In this document: positions 36,581-46,858 of the stretch, piece after piece
Numbering within the stretch: the first letter of the stretch is position 1
Layout: each line of letters opens with the position of its first letter
Source: Antitrichia curtipendula
Lineage: Eukaryota > Streptophyta > Bryopsida > Hypnales > Leucodontaceae
Length of the DNA stretch: 64,000 nt
Assembly (NCBI GenBank): GCA_951230915.1
Contig: OX579636.1
Span: forward strand, 34,221,567-34,285,566
Direction: 5' to 3'
The notes under the pieces: generated by a model
Database searches by the model: none
Told to the model about the DNA's origin: nothing
What the model saw: only the letters and a program-made list of their open reading frames with translations
Program-made: the position numbers and the translations under genes

Positions 36581-36907
36581 ACTGGAGTACCCGATGAGTC
36601 AGAACCACCGTAGCTACAGCTACGAGGCGAGGCGCGGTGAGGGTGCCCGAGACAAGTGTGCAGCCAACTGTCAGTCCACCTCACTCCGATCCAGATATTT
36701 CATCGGGCTGGGAATCATCCCCTTCCCCGAATGCCTGCAGACGAAGAAAAAAAAAAAGACTTGGAAGCGGTCGTTGCGTGCGCAGAATCGACGGACCCTT
36801 TGTGTACACTGTACCTCCACAACTGAAAAACGGAAGGAGCCAAAACTGAACAGAATGAGAGCCACGTTGATGGGTTTCGCCACCGGATAACTTCGAGCTC
36901 CGTCACC

Positions 36908-37206
36908 AATGGCTCCAAAAGAAAAGAAGAAGAAATATACTGTAGAATTGATACTCATAAAATGTAAAACAAAAAGGAAAGGAAAGTTCCGTCATGAAGG
37001 TTCACGAATGGCTCCAAAAGAAAAGAAAAGAAAAGAAAAGAAAAGAAATACTGTAGAATATGATACTCATAAAATATAAAAACAAAAAGGAAAAGGAAAG
37101 CGAAGGTTCACGAATGGCTCCAAAAGAAGAAGAAGAAATACTGTCAGTAGAATATGATACTCATAAAAATATAAAAACAGAAAGGGAAAGGAAAGCTCCG
37201 TCGTGA
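36908..37206. repeat. Three tandem ~100-base repeats
   Basis: Each copy starts AATGGCTCCAAAAGAA, at 36908, 37007 and 37113, and contains TACTGTAGAAT and GATACTCATAAAA. Copies differ in the length of an AAAGA run. Non-coding. Confidence 0.88.
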
Positions 37207-37446
37207 GTGAATGAAATATTCCCTTCAGGAACTAATACCATATACTATTTGGTTGTTGCAATACAGTACGTTCCTACTCGCTTTGGAGGGAGGATCTCAG
37301 TCCCTGCAAAAAACTGGAAAGGCAGATCCAGTTGTCACCCTGGGGGGAGGGGGTATTGATGTCGCTCTGTTGTTGCAAGTCAAAGACCACCGAATAGTTT
37401 GCCCCGCTTGCGGCTGGGGCTCTTTGTTCCTCTTTTCTTGCAGTAA

Positions 37447-38727
37447 GAGCATCGCCACGGCTGCTCGCCAAGCGGCCTAACACGCTGACTGAGCGAGCCC
37501 TGGCTTCATTTCCTCCCCCACGGCTGACGCGCCAAACGGGGAAAACAACCCGGCCGCGCCAGAATTTTAGGGAGACACGGGGAAGTAGTGGAGCTTCAGC
37601 GCGGCTCGCCAAAGGCTCTGACTACATTTCTCAACCCAGTTTCGAGGCACTGACAGTCCTTCTCACCAATGTTCGAGGCACATCCCCCTTTTACCCTCAA
37701 ACTTTTCTCACAAGTAATTTTAACCTCAAATAAGTTTCCTTTACCTGTGTGAAAAAACTGAAAAGAAGGCATTTCCCAACTAGAGTAAAGTAACCTTTAT
37801 TTTGAATCTAGATAATTAGGAGAAATGCACATTCACCTTAGATGCATTGCAAGAGGTAAGAGAAGCTTACTATATACACATGGGGTGGTAGGAGGTAGAA
37901 CAAACAATGTGGGATAAGTAAATTAGATGTAGTAGGAGCTCCACCATTCATAGTTTTTTCCAAAGTAGAAATTGTGTTAGAATTACAATTTCAGACCTCA
38001 TTTAGGCATAGTAGATTAACTTTTTCCAAAACACTTTGAACTCATAAAAGATGTGAAATCAAGATAAATTTCATCTCTAAATATCCATTTGAGATTTCAA
38101 GTCTCTAGTCAAAAGTTATTCACAAATTTCTACTATGCATTTCTACAAATGTAAAAAAAATTTCCCTTCTAATCCTCTTTTGAAATTTGTCCATAACTTT
38201 TGATTGGAGTCTTTAAATCACAAACGGATTTTTGGAGGTGAAAAATGTCTTGATTTCACATCTTTTATGAGTTCAAAGTTTTTTGAAAAAAGTTAATCTA
38301 CTATGCCTAAATGAGGTCTGAAATTGTGATTCTAACACAATTCCTACTTTGGAAAAAACTATGACTATGAGTGGTGGAGCTCCTACTACATCTAATTTAC
38401 TTATTCCACATTGTTTGTTCTACCTCCTACCACCCTATGTGTATATATTGAGCATCTCTATTGATTCTCAGAATCAAACTAAGTTGGAAATGCCTCTGAA
38501 ACAATGAGATCTAGATCTCAATGAACTATTGAAAAGTTTTTTGAGTTCAATTTTAAAACCATCAAAATCTTTTGCATTATATATCTGGCACTCATTACAA
38601 ATTTTTTTGCCCCTGTATGGTGCGCAGCCGTGGGGAAGAGGAAGAGTGGTGAAGCCCCACTCTTCAAATCCACTCGCCAAAATCCCTCTTGGCGCCCCTG
38701 TTTGAGGAGTCAGGCGTGGGGATGCTC
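37447..38727. mobile_element. GAGCATC-terminus element, 1.28 kb
   Basis: The left end GAGCATCGCCACGGCTG and inverted right end GAGCATCCCCACGCCTG agree at 15 of 17. TAA flanks both sides (37444-37446 and 38728-38730), a TWA-type duplication. It belongs with the elements at 8660-13256 and 12401-12887 by terminus. A foldback element (37871-38448) sits inside it. No transposase. Confidence 0.75.
37871..38448. repeat. Foldback element nested in the GAGCATC element
   Basis: Arms at about 37871-38095 and 38225-38448 are inverted copies at about 90% identity, beginning TATATACACATGGGGTGG. Both include TTTAGGCATAGTAGATTAA (or its inverse) and CTACATCTAATTTACTTA. The outer arm sequence is related to the foldback at 30-1064. 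Confidence 0.82.
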
Positions 38728-38729
38728 TA

Positions 38730-39457
38730 AGGTAGGAGGCTGTTAAAGCAACCCTTTAACAGCTGATTGCATTTTCAGGGAAGCTGAACTCCTTGAAACA
38801 ATTTTCAGTAAATTTTACGAGGAAGGAAAATGGAATTGGCATCTAATCCAAGTTTGTTTCATATTTTTTGGACCTTCGTGGAATTAGTTACAAGTTTTTG
38901 AAGTTGAAACGCAGTGGTTTCTTAAAGCAACCCCCTCCTGAAATGTACAATGTTGGTACATTGAAGAAAGTAAAATGTACCTCTGTGTTAGAGGTCGCTT
39001 TTAGAGCCAGGTCGCTTTTACAAACACCTACCTTAAAAGGCTCCTTCACTTGTGTCAAAAAGAAAAGAAAAGACCACAAAATATGGGAGCATCCGCAACA
39101 CAAACGGTTATCCGAAACCAGAATCGGCATGAAGAACACTCACTCACACAACGAGCTTAAGGTAATACCATCTAAAATCACACAAATAAGCAATTCAAAA
39201 TGCTTCCTATTATTATATTGGAAAATTTTTTTGAAGGGAGGGGGGGGGCGAGAGGCTGTTGGTAGTGAAAAGGGGATTTTAGATTCTCTTAGAATGCATT
39301 TTTGGACACTATATGAATAATCTATGAATTTTTAAAGTACTGAAAATAGGTATTCCTAAGAGCAATCATAGACTCCCATGAACAGTGGGAGTACATTTTA
39401 GGCAAAAATCTATAGTGTGCAAGTTTAGGAAGCATATGCTTTTAGGTGTAGTTACCT
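38730..39457. mobile_element. TA-flanked element with AGGTA termini (candidate)
   Basis: TA at 38728-38729 and 39458-39459. Left end AGGTAGGAGGCTGTTAAAGC, inverted right end AGGTAACTACACCTAAAAGC. The right third resembles 61900-62040, and the middle resembles 41715-41870. The terminal repeats are imperfect, so the limits are tentative. Confidence 0.5.
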
Positions 39458-39658
39458 TACAAGTAATTACACTCTATATGGTAGATCCACCCATACTCGA
39501 CCACTTAAGCGATTTCGTGCATGTTTTGGAGCAGTAGAAGGCAATGTAAATTTATTGCCCTTTTGAAAGATAGAAATGACAGGCATTGCCAATTTTTTGT
39601 GATTTTTTTCTTTAAATTCAAATTACTATTAATTTTGGAACTTGAAAGTTGGCGTCAA

Positions 39659-40526
39659 CCCATGCCCAATATATAGAGTCTTCCATAGGCTCTATCTTTT
39701 AACATATGAAATTGTAGGATCTTGTAGTATGCTAGCTTGAGGACATGTGGTAAGAATTTCAGAAAATTCCACCACATGGATTGCAAGATGTAAGCATTCA
39801 AATTCATTGAAATCAATATTCTGGCCTGCAAAAATCTAGGCAGTTGCACTTCACAAGGTTACATTTGTATAAAAAAAATGTTCCAAATGGTGGTACTTCT
39901 TAGGATTCATTCTTCAACACAAGTTGTCTACATGCTTGAAGATTTTTACATCATTTGAAATTGTACAACATATAAGAAAAAAATAGTAAGTAGAAAGAAG
40001 TAGAGAATGACTCAAATTACAAAATTGTTAACAATTTATTTATGGAATTGAAAAGTGCCAATCTCAATGTTGCAATGTTGTAGGAAACAATCTACATCCA
40101 ATGGTTTTATTTTTTTCCACGAATATTGAAAATTGAGTAAAATAAAGGATTTCAAAGTTTATTTTAGAGTAGAGAATCCATAACTGCCCACAAACTAAAA
40201 CTCCTCATAACTTTTGACTTGTTGATCAAAATGGAATGATTCAAAACTTTCCATGGATATATAAATCTAGAAAATCAATTTCAAATTTTGTTTCTAATAA
40301 AAGTGATTTAAAAAAATTTGCCCGGATTGCCTGTCTTGGGAAAAAAGTAACATATTAGGCCATAACTTTTTACTCACATTTCCAAATCTCATTAAATTTA
40401 GTATATATGAAAGATATTCCTTGTCCCTGTCTTCTATTAAAATGTCAGCCTAAAATATGAAAATCTCTAGTCATACATACTTGCCCAAAACTTCCAGGTT
40501 GCCAAACAATGCATGTTGGTCAGGGG
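39659..40526. mobile_element. TTAA-type element I, left target base changed
   Basis: TCAA (39655-39658) on the left and TTAA (40527-40530) on the right. Ends CCCATGCCCAA and, inverted, CCCCTGACCAA. The interior has the family words CATAACTTTTGACTTG and GATTCAAAACTTTCCATGG. 868 bases, non-coding. Confidence 0.6.
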
Positions 40527-40684
40527 TTAAAGTTAATTTATGTATTTGTAGTGACACTAATTGCACTTTTGCTAATAGGCTACATAAATGTAGTTTGCTG
40601 ATTTTATAGGATTGGTTCATTCTTTGAGATTGTGAGCTAGTGAGAATGTGAGGAGGGAAAGGAGGTTCATAAAGCTTTCATTAA

Positions 40685-41610
40685 CCCCTAAAAGACCATT
40701 GTCCTTTCAGGGGACAAATGAGATTTTGGGCAGGTACCTACAGGCTGAATTTTTGTTGTGATTTTTTGAATTTTTTTTTGAAAATAGAAAAACTGATCAT
40801 CTTTGTGAAAATATAATTTTTTTCACAATCGGTGCCCGGGAACAACAGTTATGATCAAATAAGCTCAAAACAGGGGATGGGGGCAGTTTGGGCAGAAAAA
40901 AAAATTTGCAAAAATTTGAATTATTTTTTAAGATATTTTTTTCTCATAGAATATACTTTTTCTATCTGGAAAGCTTTGATTCATTTCATTTGGATTTGTT
41001 ATGAGAAAGTTATGGACATTCTTGTTTTTGGGATAGTTAGAGCATCTTCTTGAAAAAAATAACTTCTAGGATTCATTTCTGAATGCAATTTTTCAAATTT
41101 TTCAAATTTTTTTTTTATGATTTATTTTACTTGCTAAAACAATCTCACCATTGGAATTAGTGCATTTTAATTCCATCTAAAATATATGAATATTTTAGAT
41201 TTTCCTTCTATCTTGTACCTACTTCTACTTAACAATTTTTTTAAGAATGATAATGAACTTTTTTTGAACTTTTTTTTCTTCTTCTAGACTCTCAAATCAA
41301 TTCTCTACTATAAAGATTTAAATCTCAAAATGCTGTAGTGCAAAAACTTTAAGTTAAAAATGTTTGAAGTCAAAAAACGTAGTCCCGCAATTTGCTGAAA
41401 AACTTGTTTTTTTCATTTTAAATGCAGATATCTTGCAATCTGTGTGGCCAAAAATTCTAAAAAAAATTCCACACATTTATATACTAGTTAGGTGTAAGAT
41501 ACTATAGTTAGATGTGCAAAAAAAATATTTTTCAATTTTTTTTACTCTTTGCTATAGAAATGGCAATTTTTAGTGTTTTTTGGCTTAAAAAGGCCTTGGT
41601 CCTTAAAGGG
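40685..41610. mobile_element. TTAA-flanked element H
   Basis: TTAA at 40681-40684 and 41611-41614. Ends CCCCTAAAAGACCATTG and, inverted, CCCTTTAAGGACCAAGG. Nearly collinear with the element at 30432-31367, at perhaps 85-90% identity by eye, so the two are recent relatives. Non-coding. Confidence 0.87.
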
Positions 41611-41624
41611 TTAAAGATCCGAAA

Positions 41625-44600
41625 ATTAATTTGGGGAGGTTAAACTTCTTAAAATATTTTGAAAATAAATTTTCCTTGAAAAACAAAAGAAATTGACATG
41701 TAACCCAAGTCGTTTTATACATCTCGGAGTTTTGTGGAATTTATTATGAATTTTTGAAGTTGGGACACCATGGTCACTAAATGTGTCCACCTCCTGAAAT
41801 GTACACTTTTTGTACATTGATGGTGCAACGAGAAAGGCAAATGTACAAACAGTGTACATTTCAGGAAGTGAACGCTTTCCCAGAGCCCCGTGCTTCATGG
41901 ACCTCCTCCATTGGTGAGAAATTCACTGAGAATGTGAGAAGAAAGTGATATAAGAGATTAGAAGTGGTGATATTAAAGAGGTTTTGTTGTACCACACTAA
42001 TAAATGGACCAAATCCTGGCACGTGAGGATTTTCGAATGGCAGCCTTGTGAAATCATCCAAGATCTGTGTCTGGTAATGCATGGACTCATAGAATCTCAA
42101 CTGACTCTGAGCCGGTCCGTCTCTCAAGCACTCCCTTCATTCTATAATACTAGTCCTTTTTTTGTAGTACGGAGTGCTCCGTACATGAGAGACAAGGAAC
42201 TCCAACCTTTTGCTAATTGGCGTAAATAAAGAGCGCTCATCGAGGGTCCTACGACATGTTTTGAAGGTTGTGTTGGGTGCATACTAAGACTGCATACCTC
42301 GGTTGAAAGGGAGACTCTATTGTTCATTTTTTTAATAGAAAATATTTGTATCTAGACAAGTAAATCTATGTGGATCATTTGTATTGGTGTTAAGTGTGGT
42401 TTGCATGTGCTTATATGTATGTAATAAAAGTGTCAAGTTGCTATATGGTGATGTTTTATTAGGTGGTATTGGAGGTGAGGTGTGCAATCATTTGCAGTTG
42501 AGTGTATGATGTTTAACTTGAGATTGAAGGTTGCCTTGGTAAAACCAAGGTCAACAATTGGCACATTGGTCCAAGGTTGTAGTATTGGTAATAGTGAGGT
42601 TTGAGCTTTGAAACCTATGTGGCCTATTTATTTGGATTTCTATTATTTGTACATGGGTTGGACCAAAAATTATAAGAGAATTTATTGTCTGTGTCCATGT
42701 TAGCATTGTTAGTCTGTTTGTTAATGCTTGCAAATTGTTTTAGAAAGGGTGAGGTGTTTGGTATCTCTTGTATCTAATAGATAAGTATTAAGGTATCTCG
42801 CAGGTCTTTTGTAGGAGGTGATTTCTTGGAGTGGCCATGAGTATTTGAGGATGTAGAAGGGTACATGATGCGCAAGTTCATAATCACGTTTGTAGATGGT
42901 GGGGTTTATTGTTACATGTTATACCCAGTTTATCAATTGCTTCATTGCCTTGTATATTTATGTGCGATTTGACTTTTTCAATAGTCAAAATGTTTGTTCG
43001 TGTTTCTAGTGATTGTGCAATGGAAGTGAGCAAGGAGGTATCATGGTAGTTTATATGTGATGTATGATGTTTAGTTTGATTGGTAACAAGGTAATTAAAT
43101 AGAATTTATATTTCTATTAATTTGTATGCTAGTTTATTTGGATTTGTACTGGTTCTATAGAATTTGGAGTAGGGTATGTATGGATGTTAATTCAGTTTGA
43201 AGTATGTTTGGAAGTATTAAGAGTTGTTGAAATTTTAATACTTTTATTAGGCCTATGCATTCCATATAGCACTGCAGATTTTGTTGTCTAGTTTCTTGAT
43301 TATGGAGGATTTTCTTGTATAATAGAAAGAATGGGCCATCAATGTAGTAACAATTTTGTGTAGGATAATTGGTGTCTACCACACGGGCTACTACAAGTAA
43401 GAAAAGGGGAGTGACAAAGGGATAATTTGTTCTGCATGTGATGATTGAAAATGGAGGTTTGTTGTTCCATTGTTTGTTTGCATTGACATGTATGTGAAGT
43501 GGCTTTCTAGATATATGGACAAGTTGTAGATCTTTTATTTGTAGTTGTATTAGAGTTGGTATTAGACTAATAGAAGAATAGTGGTTTGAATAGGATGTGG
43601 TTGATGGTATATGCATAGTATTTGAATGGCCCTTAGTTTATTTTATTTAGCTTTTGTGAGTTCTAGAAGTTTATTTTCTTTATAGTAATTTATTGAGGTT
43701 GGTTGAAAATATGCTAGTATATGTGTATTTAGGAATAATTTTGTAGTGGAGGTGATCTTAATGTATTAGTTAAAGTCAATACTAATGTTATGGATGTAGG
43801 GTTTGCACAAGTAGCTAATCTTGCTAGTATATGACTTGTTTTGATGTATTGTTGTCATGTTGGTGTGACATTCCATTGCATGACCATTGGTGTTGGTATA
43901 CTTGAATGTTGATCATAAAATAGGAGGTTGTAATATATACAAAGTGTCACACATAATAAAGATAGGCTTTCATTATAGAAAAGAAGGATCTTTTTTTGCA
44001 ACTACCTTGCTCTCTCCATGTGTTTAGATCTACACAAGAACAACTCATAATTCAATAGATTGAATGGAAAGTTCAATGTCTTTTGGTCTTTGACCTAGTC
44101 GACTTCAAATTTCTATAAATAATTCAATTTTTATATTTTATATATTTGTGTAGTGGATAATAGGGTAGACTTTTTGTATTGCATTCCATTAATTAACTTC
44201 AAAACAAAAGGTATTGTCTTCAATCCTAAAATTAAGTCTAAAATACATTGCCAAATGGGATAAGTAATTTGGAACAATAAACAAAATCCCAAAAGGACTA
44301 GTATTATTGGATGGAGGGAGTATGATAAGAGTTTAGTAATATGAATCCTAATCTATTGAAATATATTGGTGTAAAGGCTTCAATAAAAAAGAAATTGTTC
44401 ACACATACTTATTATAAGTTTGAGTTTAATAGTTGCCATGAAGTAGAGACACCTAAAAAAAACATTTTTTATTTTGGGCCATTTCTATGATTGTATTGTG
44501 AATTCTTTTATATCTTTTCATTAGCAAGTGCTAAGACAATTCAATGCATCAAAGAACACATCATTTGGATATTGTTTGCAAAAGTAATGAAGAGTAAAAA

Positions 44601-45453
44601 AAAATTGGTAGATGTTATTAGAATTGTTTCTTTAAGAGCAGGTACATATTGGTTTAGGAGATGTATACAATGTGAGCACCTCATCAAGTGGCACTTTTAG
44701 GCACCTGACACATTTGGGTGTCCCTACTTTAAACTTACCAAATTATGTAGTTTTGACCATCAATTTACACATACTAGGCTAGAAAGAAGAATGAATTAGA
44801 CCCCTTCCTAATTATAGATGGTTGATTCTATGCTTGGAAATATTAGGAAGAATTTGAAGTCTTCAAGAAGCCTAAGATATCCATAAAGTGCAAATGGATT
44901 TTTGATTGACTTGAACAACATTTATTTACATTTTTGGATTATTTTGACATTGAAACTTTGAATGTAGATTGTGTGAGCAAATTACCATTAGATCCTAATT
45001 CACTATAATATGCTAAAAGATCTTGAGAATGCACTACTAATGTTAAGAAAACTCCTCCCAATCCAAAAAAGTAAAATGAAACAAATTCTAAGGTTTAGAA
45101 CTTGAAAATGACAAAAAGAATGTGCTGAATATAGGCCTATTTAAAAAAAATGGTTTTACATCGTGGAGACTTCCCAAAGGAATAAAGAGGCCGTATCTAC
45201 TTCCCAAACAAAAAATTACTACTCAATTGGGAGAATCTAAAGCTCCCATCACCAAAGTTAATGAGATTTGCTCAATTCCATACCATCATGCCAAATCTTG
45301 TTAGAACTGACCACTCACTATTCCTCAATTGCCTTGTCCAAGTCCGCTACAACATACCTACCATGTCAATTTGACTACAACATAGTAGCAAAATGCCTTC
45401 ATATGGTTTATGATGTACTACGGTGATAAATTTAATATTCCAAGACATTCAAC
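41625..45453. other. Gene-free stretch with strand-skewed AT-rich DNA
   Basis: From about 42350 to 43850 the plus strand is poor in C and rich in G and T, giving A/C-rich open frames on the minus strand (for example 43155-43616). This could be a retroelement decayed by C-to-T change, but I recognise no domain. A decayed Stowaway end is near 44314 and a right end of the 2593-type element near 44712-44732. Confidence 0.4.
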
Positions 45454-45580
45454 CACTAGTAGAAAGGTGTTTTTTGAGCACCAATGAACAATAGCAAAGC
45501 ATGTTGCCCAAGGTTGTCACTAAAGTTCACGTTGGCACCACTATTCCTCAGTGCCTAAAAGACCACCGTTTCTACTAGTG
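45454..45580. mobile_element. CACTA-type miniature element
   Basis: Starts CACTAGTAGAAAGGTG and ends, inverted, CACTAGTAGAAACGGTG. Flanking triplets AAC and AAT differ by one base, close to the three-base duplication of CACTA elements. 127 bases, non-coding. Confidence 0.75.
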
Positions 45581-45892
45581 AATAATGGATTTTTTTAGTG
45601 TTTTGAGTCCGATAATAATTGATTGAGACATAGAACATCGAGTCGATTCTCGGACACAACAATCCCTCCCCTCCTCCAAGCTTTGATCCACATCGTCAAA
45701 TTGCAATGGGGTCACTCCAAAAAGTGAATGGGAGGATGATGGTGGGTACCCGGCCCTCTTAAACCACCCTCAGGCTCTTTCCAATCTCCCTGCGCCATGT
45801 GGCGACGCCAGTGACTCCAGGGAGGGTCGTGATTTAGGAAGATCCCATCTGGGAATTGTCCGGGACCCCTGCAGCCGGATCTCGATAAATTA

Positions 45893-46109
45893 GTTGCACG
45901 AGATATTTCAGGAGGGGGGGGTGGGGTAAAACCTGCCCCTGTTTTTTTTGGTTTTTTTAAAGTAGAAGGGGACCTCCTAGAGTAAATTGGGGCCGCAGGC
46001 CCCAAATTTGCCACAAAAAATTCAAAAAAAAAGCCTCCGGACCCCTAAAATGAGAAAGCCAGAAATTTGAGAAGGCAAAGGGCCCACCTCCTGAATTATC
46101 TCGTGCAAC
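45893..46109. mobile_element. Short inverted-repeat element
   Basis: The 23-base ends beginning GTTGCACGAGATA agree at all but one position. The DNA between them is 217 bases including ends. No target duplication is evident, but CCCCTGCAGCC occurs on both sides (45867 and 46124). Non-coding. Confidence 0.65.
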
Positions 46110-46858
46110 CAAAATATTGAGATCCCCTGCAGCCAGGGTAGTTGAGAACATGGAACTGGCACGCTGGCAGGAAGACCGGCAAATCGGCCGTTTGGGGAAC
46201 TGGGGAACCTGGGGAACTGGGGGCCCTGGGGAACTGGAGAAGGTGTACCGACCTGGCAAGCAACAGCGGCAGAAGCAGACAGCGGCAGCTACTGCCAAAG
46301 GGCCAGCCGAAAAAGCGGCTCTTTCACTTCCCTTGAATCCCTTCCCAGCCCAGGCCAGGCCAGGCAACGCAAACGTCCCCTCCATGCCAGCCCCTCCTCC
46401 AGCGCTCCGTCTCTTCCCAGGATCCCAATTGAAGGGCTTCCGTGCTCCTCACTGGCATTGGCTCTCCCCCACAGCTCCCCCACAGCTCCCCCACAAGGTC
46501 GAAGCACCGCCATTGTTCAACCAGGTCAGAGCTCGTTAGAAACAACCCAGGCTGGGCCGAATTGGGTACACTTACATATGTAGAGTTGGGCAGGCACGGC
46601 AGGGCTGGGGTCTACAAACCAAGTTCATAACTTCGTAGTCCAGGCCCATCGCCAACGAAGTTCCTTCACACTGATCGTCCTTTAGGTCCCGTTGGGTGGT
46701 GGAGAACTTAGTTGGATTGACGACGAGCAACTCCGCAATGAGCGAGGATGTGAGGTCCTCGACTTGGGTGATGAGCTTGGATTGAAGCAGCATGCATGTG
46801 GCTCGTGTGATCGATCCAGCTGCGTTTGCTGTTGAATCGTAGTTAGTAGTCCAGTGCC
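46110..46858. promoter_or_regulatory. Upstream region of the beta-1,3-glucanase gene
   Basis: GC-richer DNA directly before the start codon at 46859, likely holding promoter and 5' untranslated region. It has a short GGGGAACTG-type tandem repeat at about 46194-46240 and a double CAGCTCCCCCA at 46471-46492. No TATA box stands out. Confidence 0.4.

Noticed and set aside
38450..38727. GAGCATC at 38450 as the left end of a short MITE
   Set aside because: Flanks ATT and TAA disagree, whereas 37447 gives a 15-of-17 terminal match and identical TAA flanks.
43155..43616. 153-codon minus-strand open frame
   Set aside because: Composition follows the strand skew of the whole region, and no domain, splice-linked continuation or start context supports a gene.
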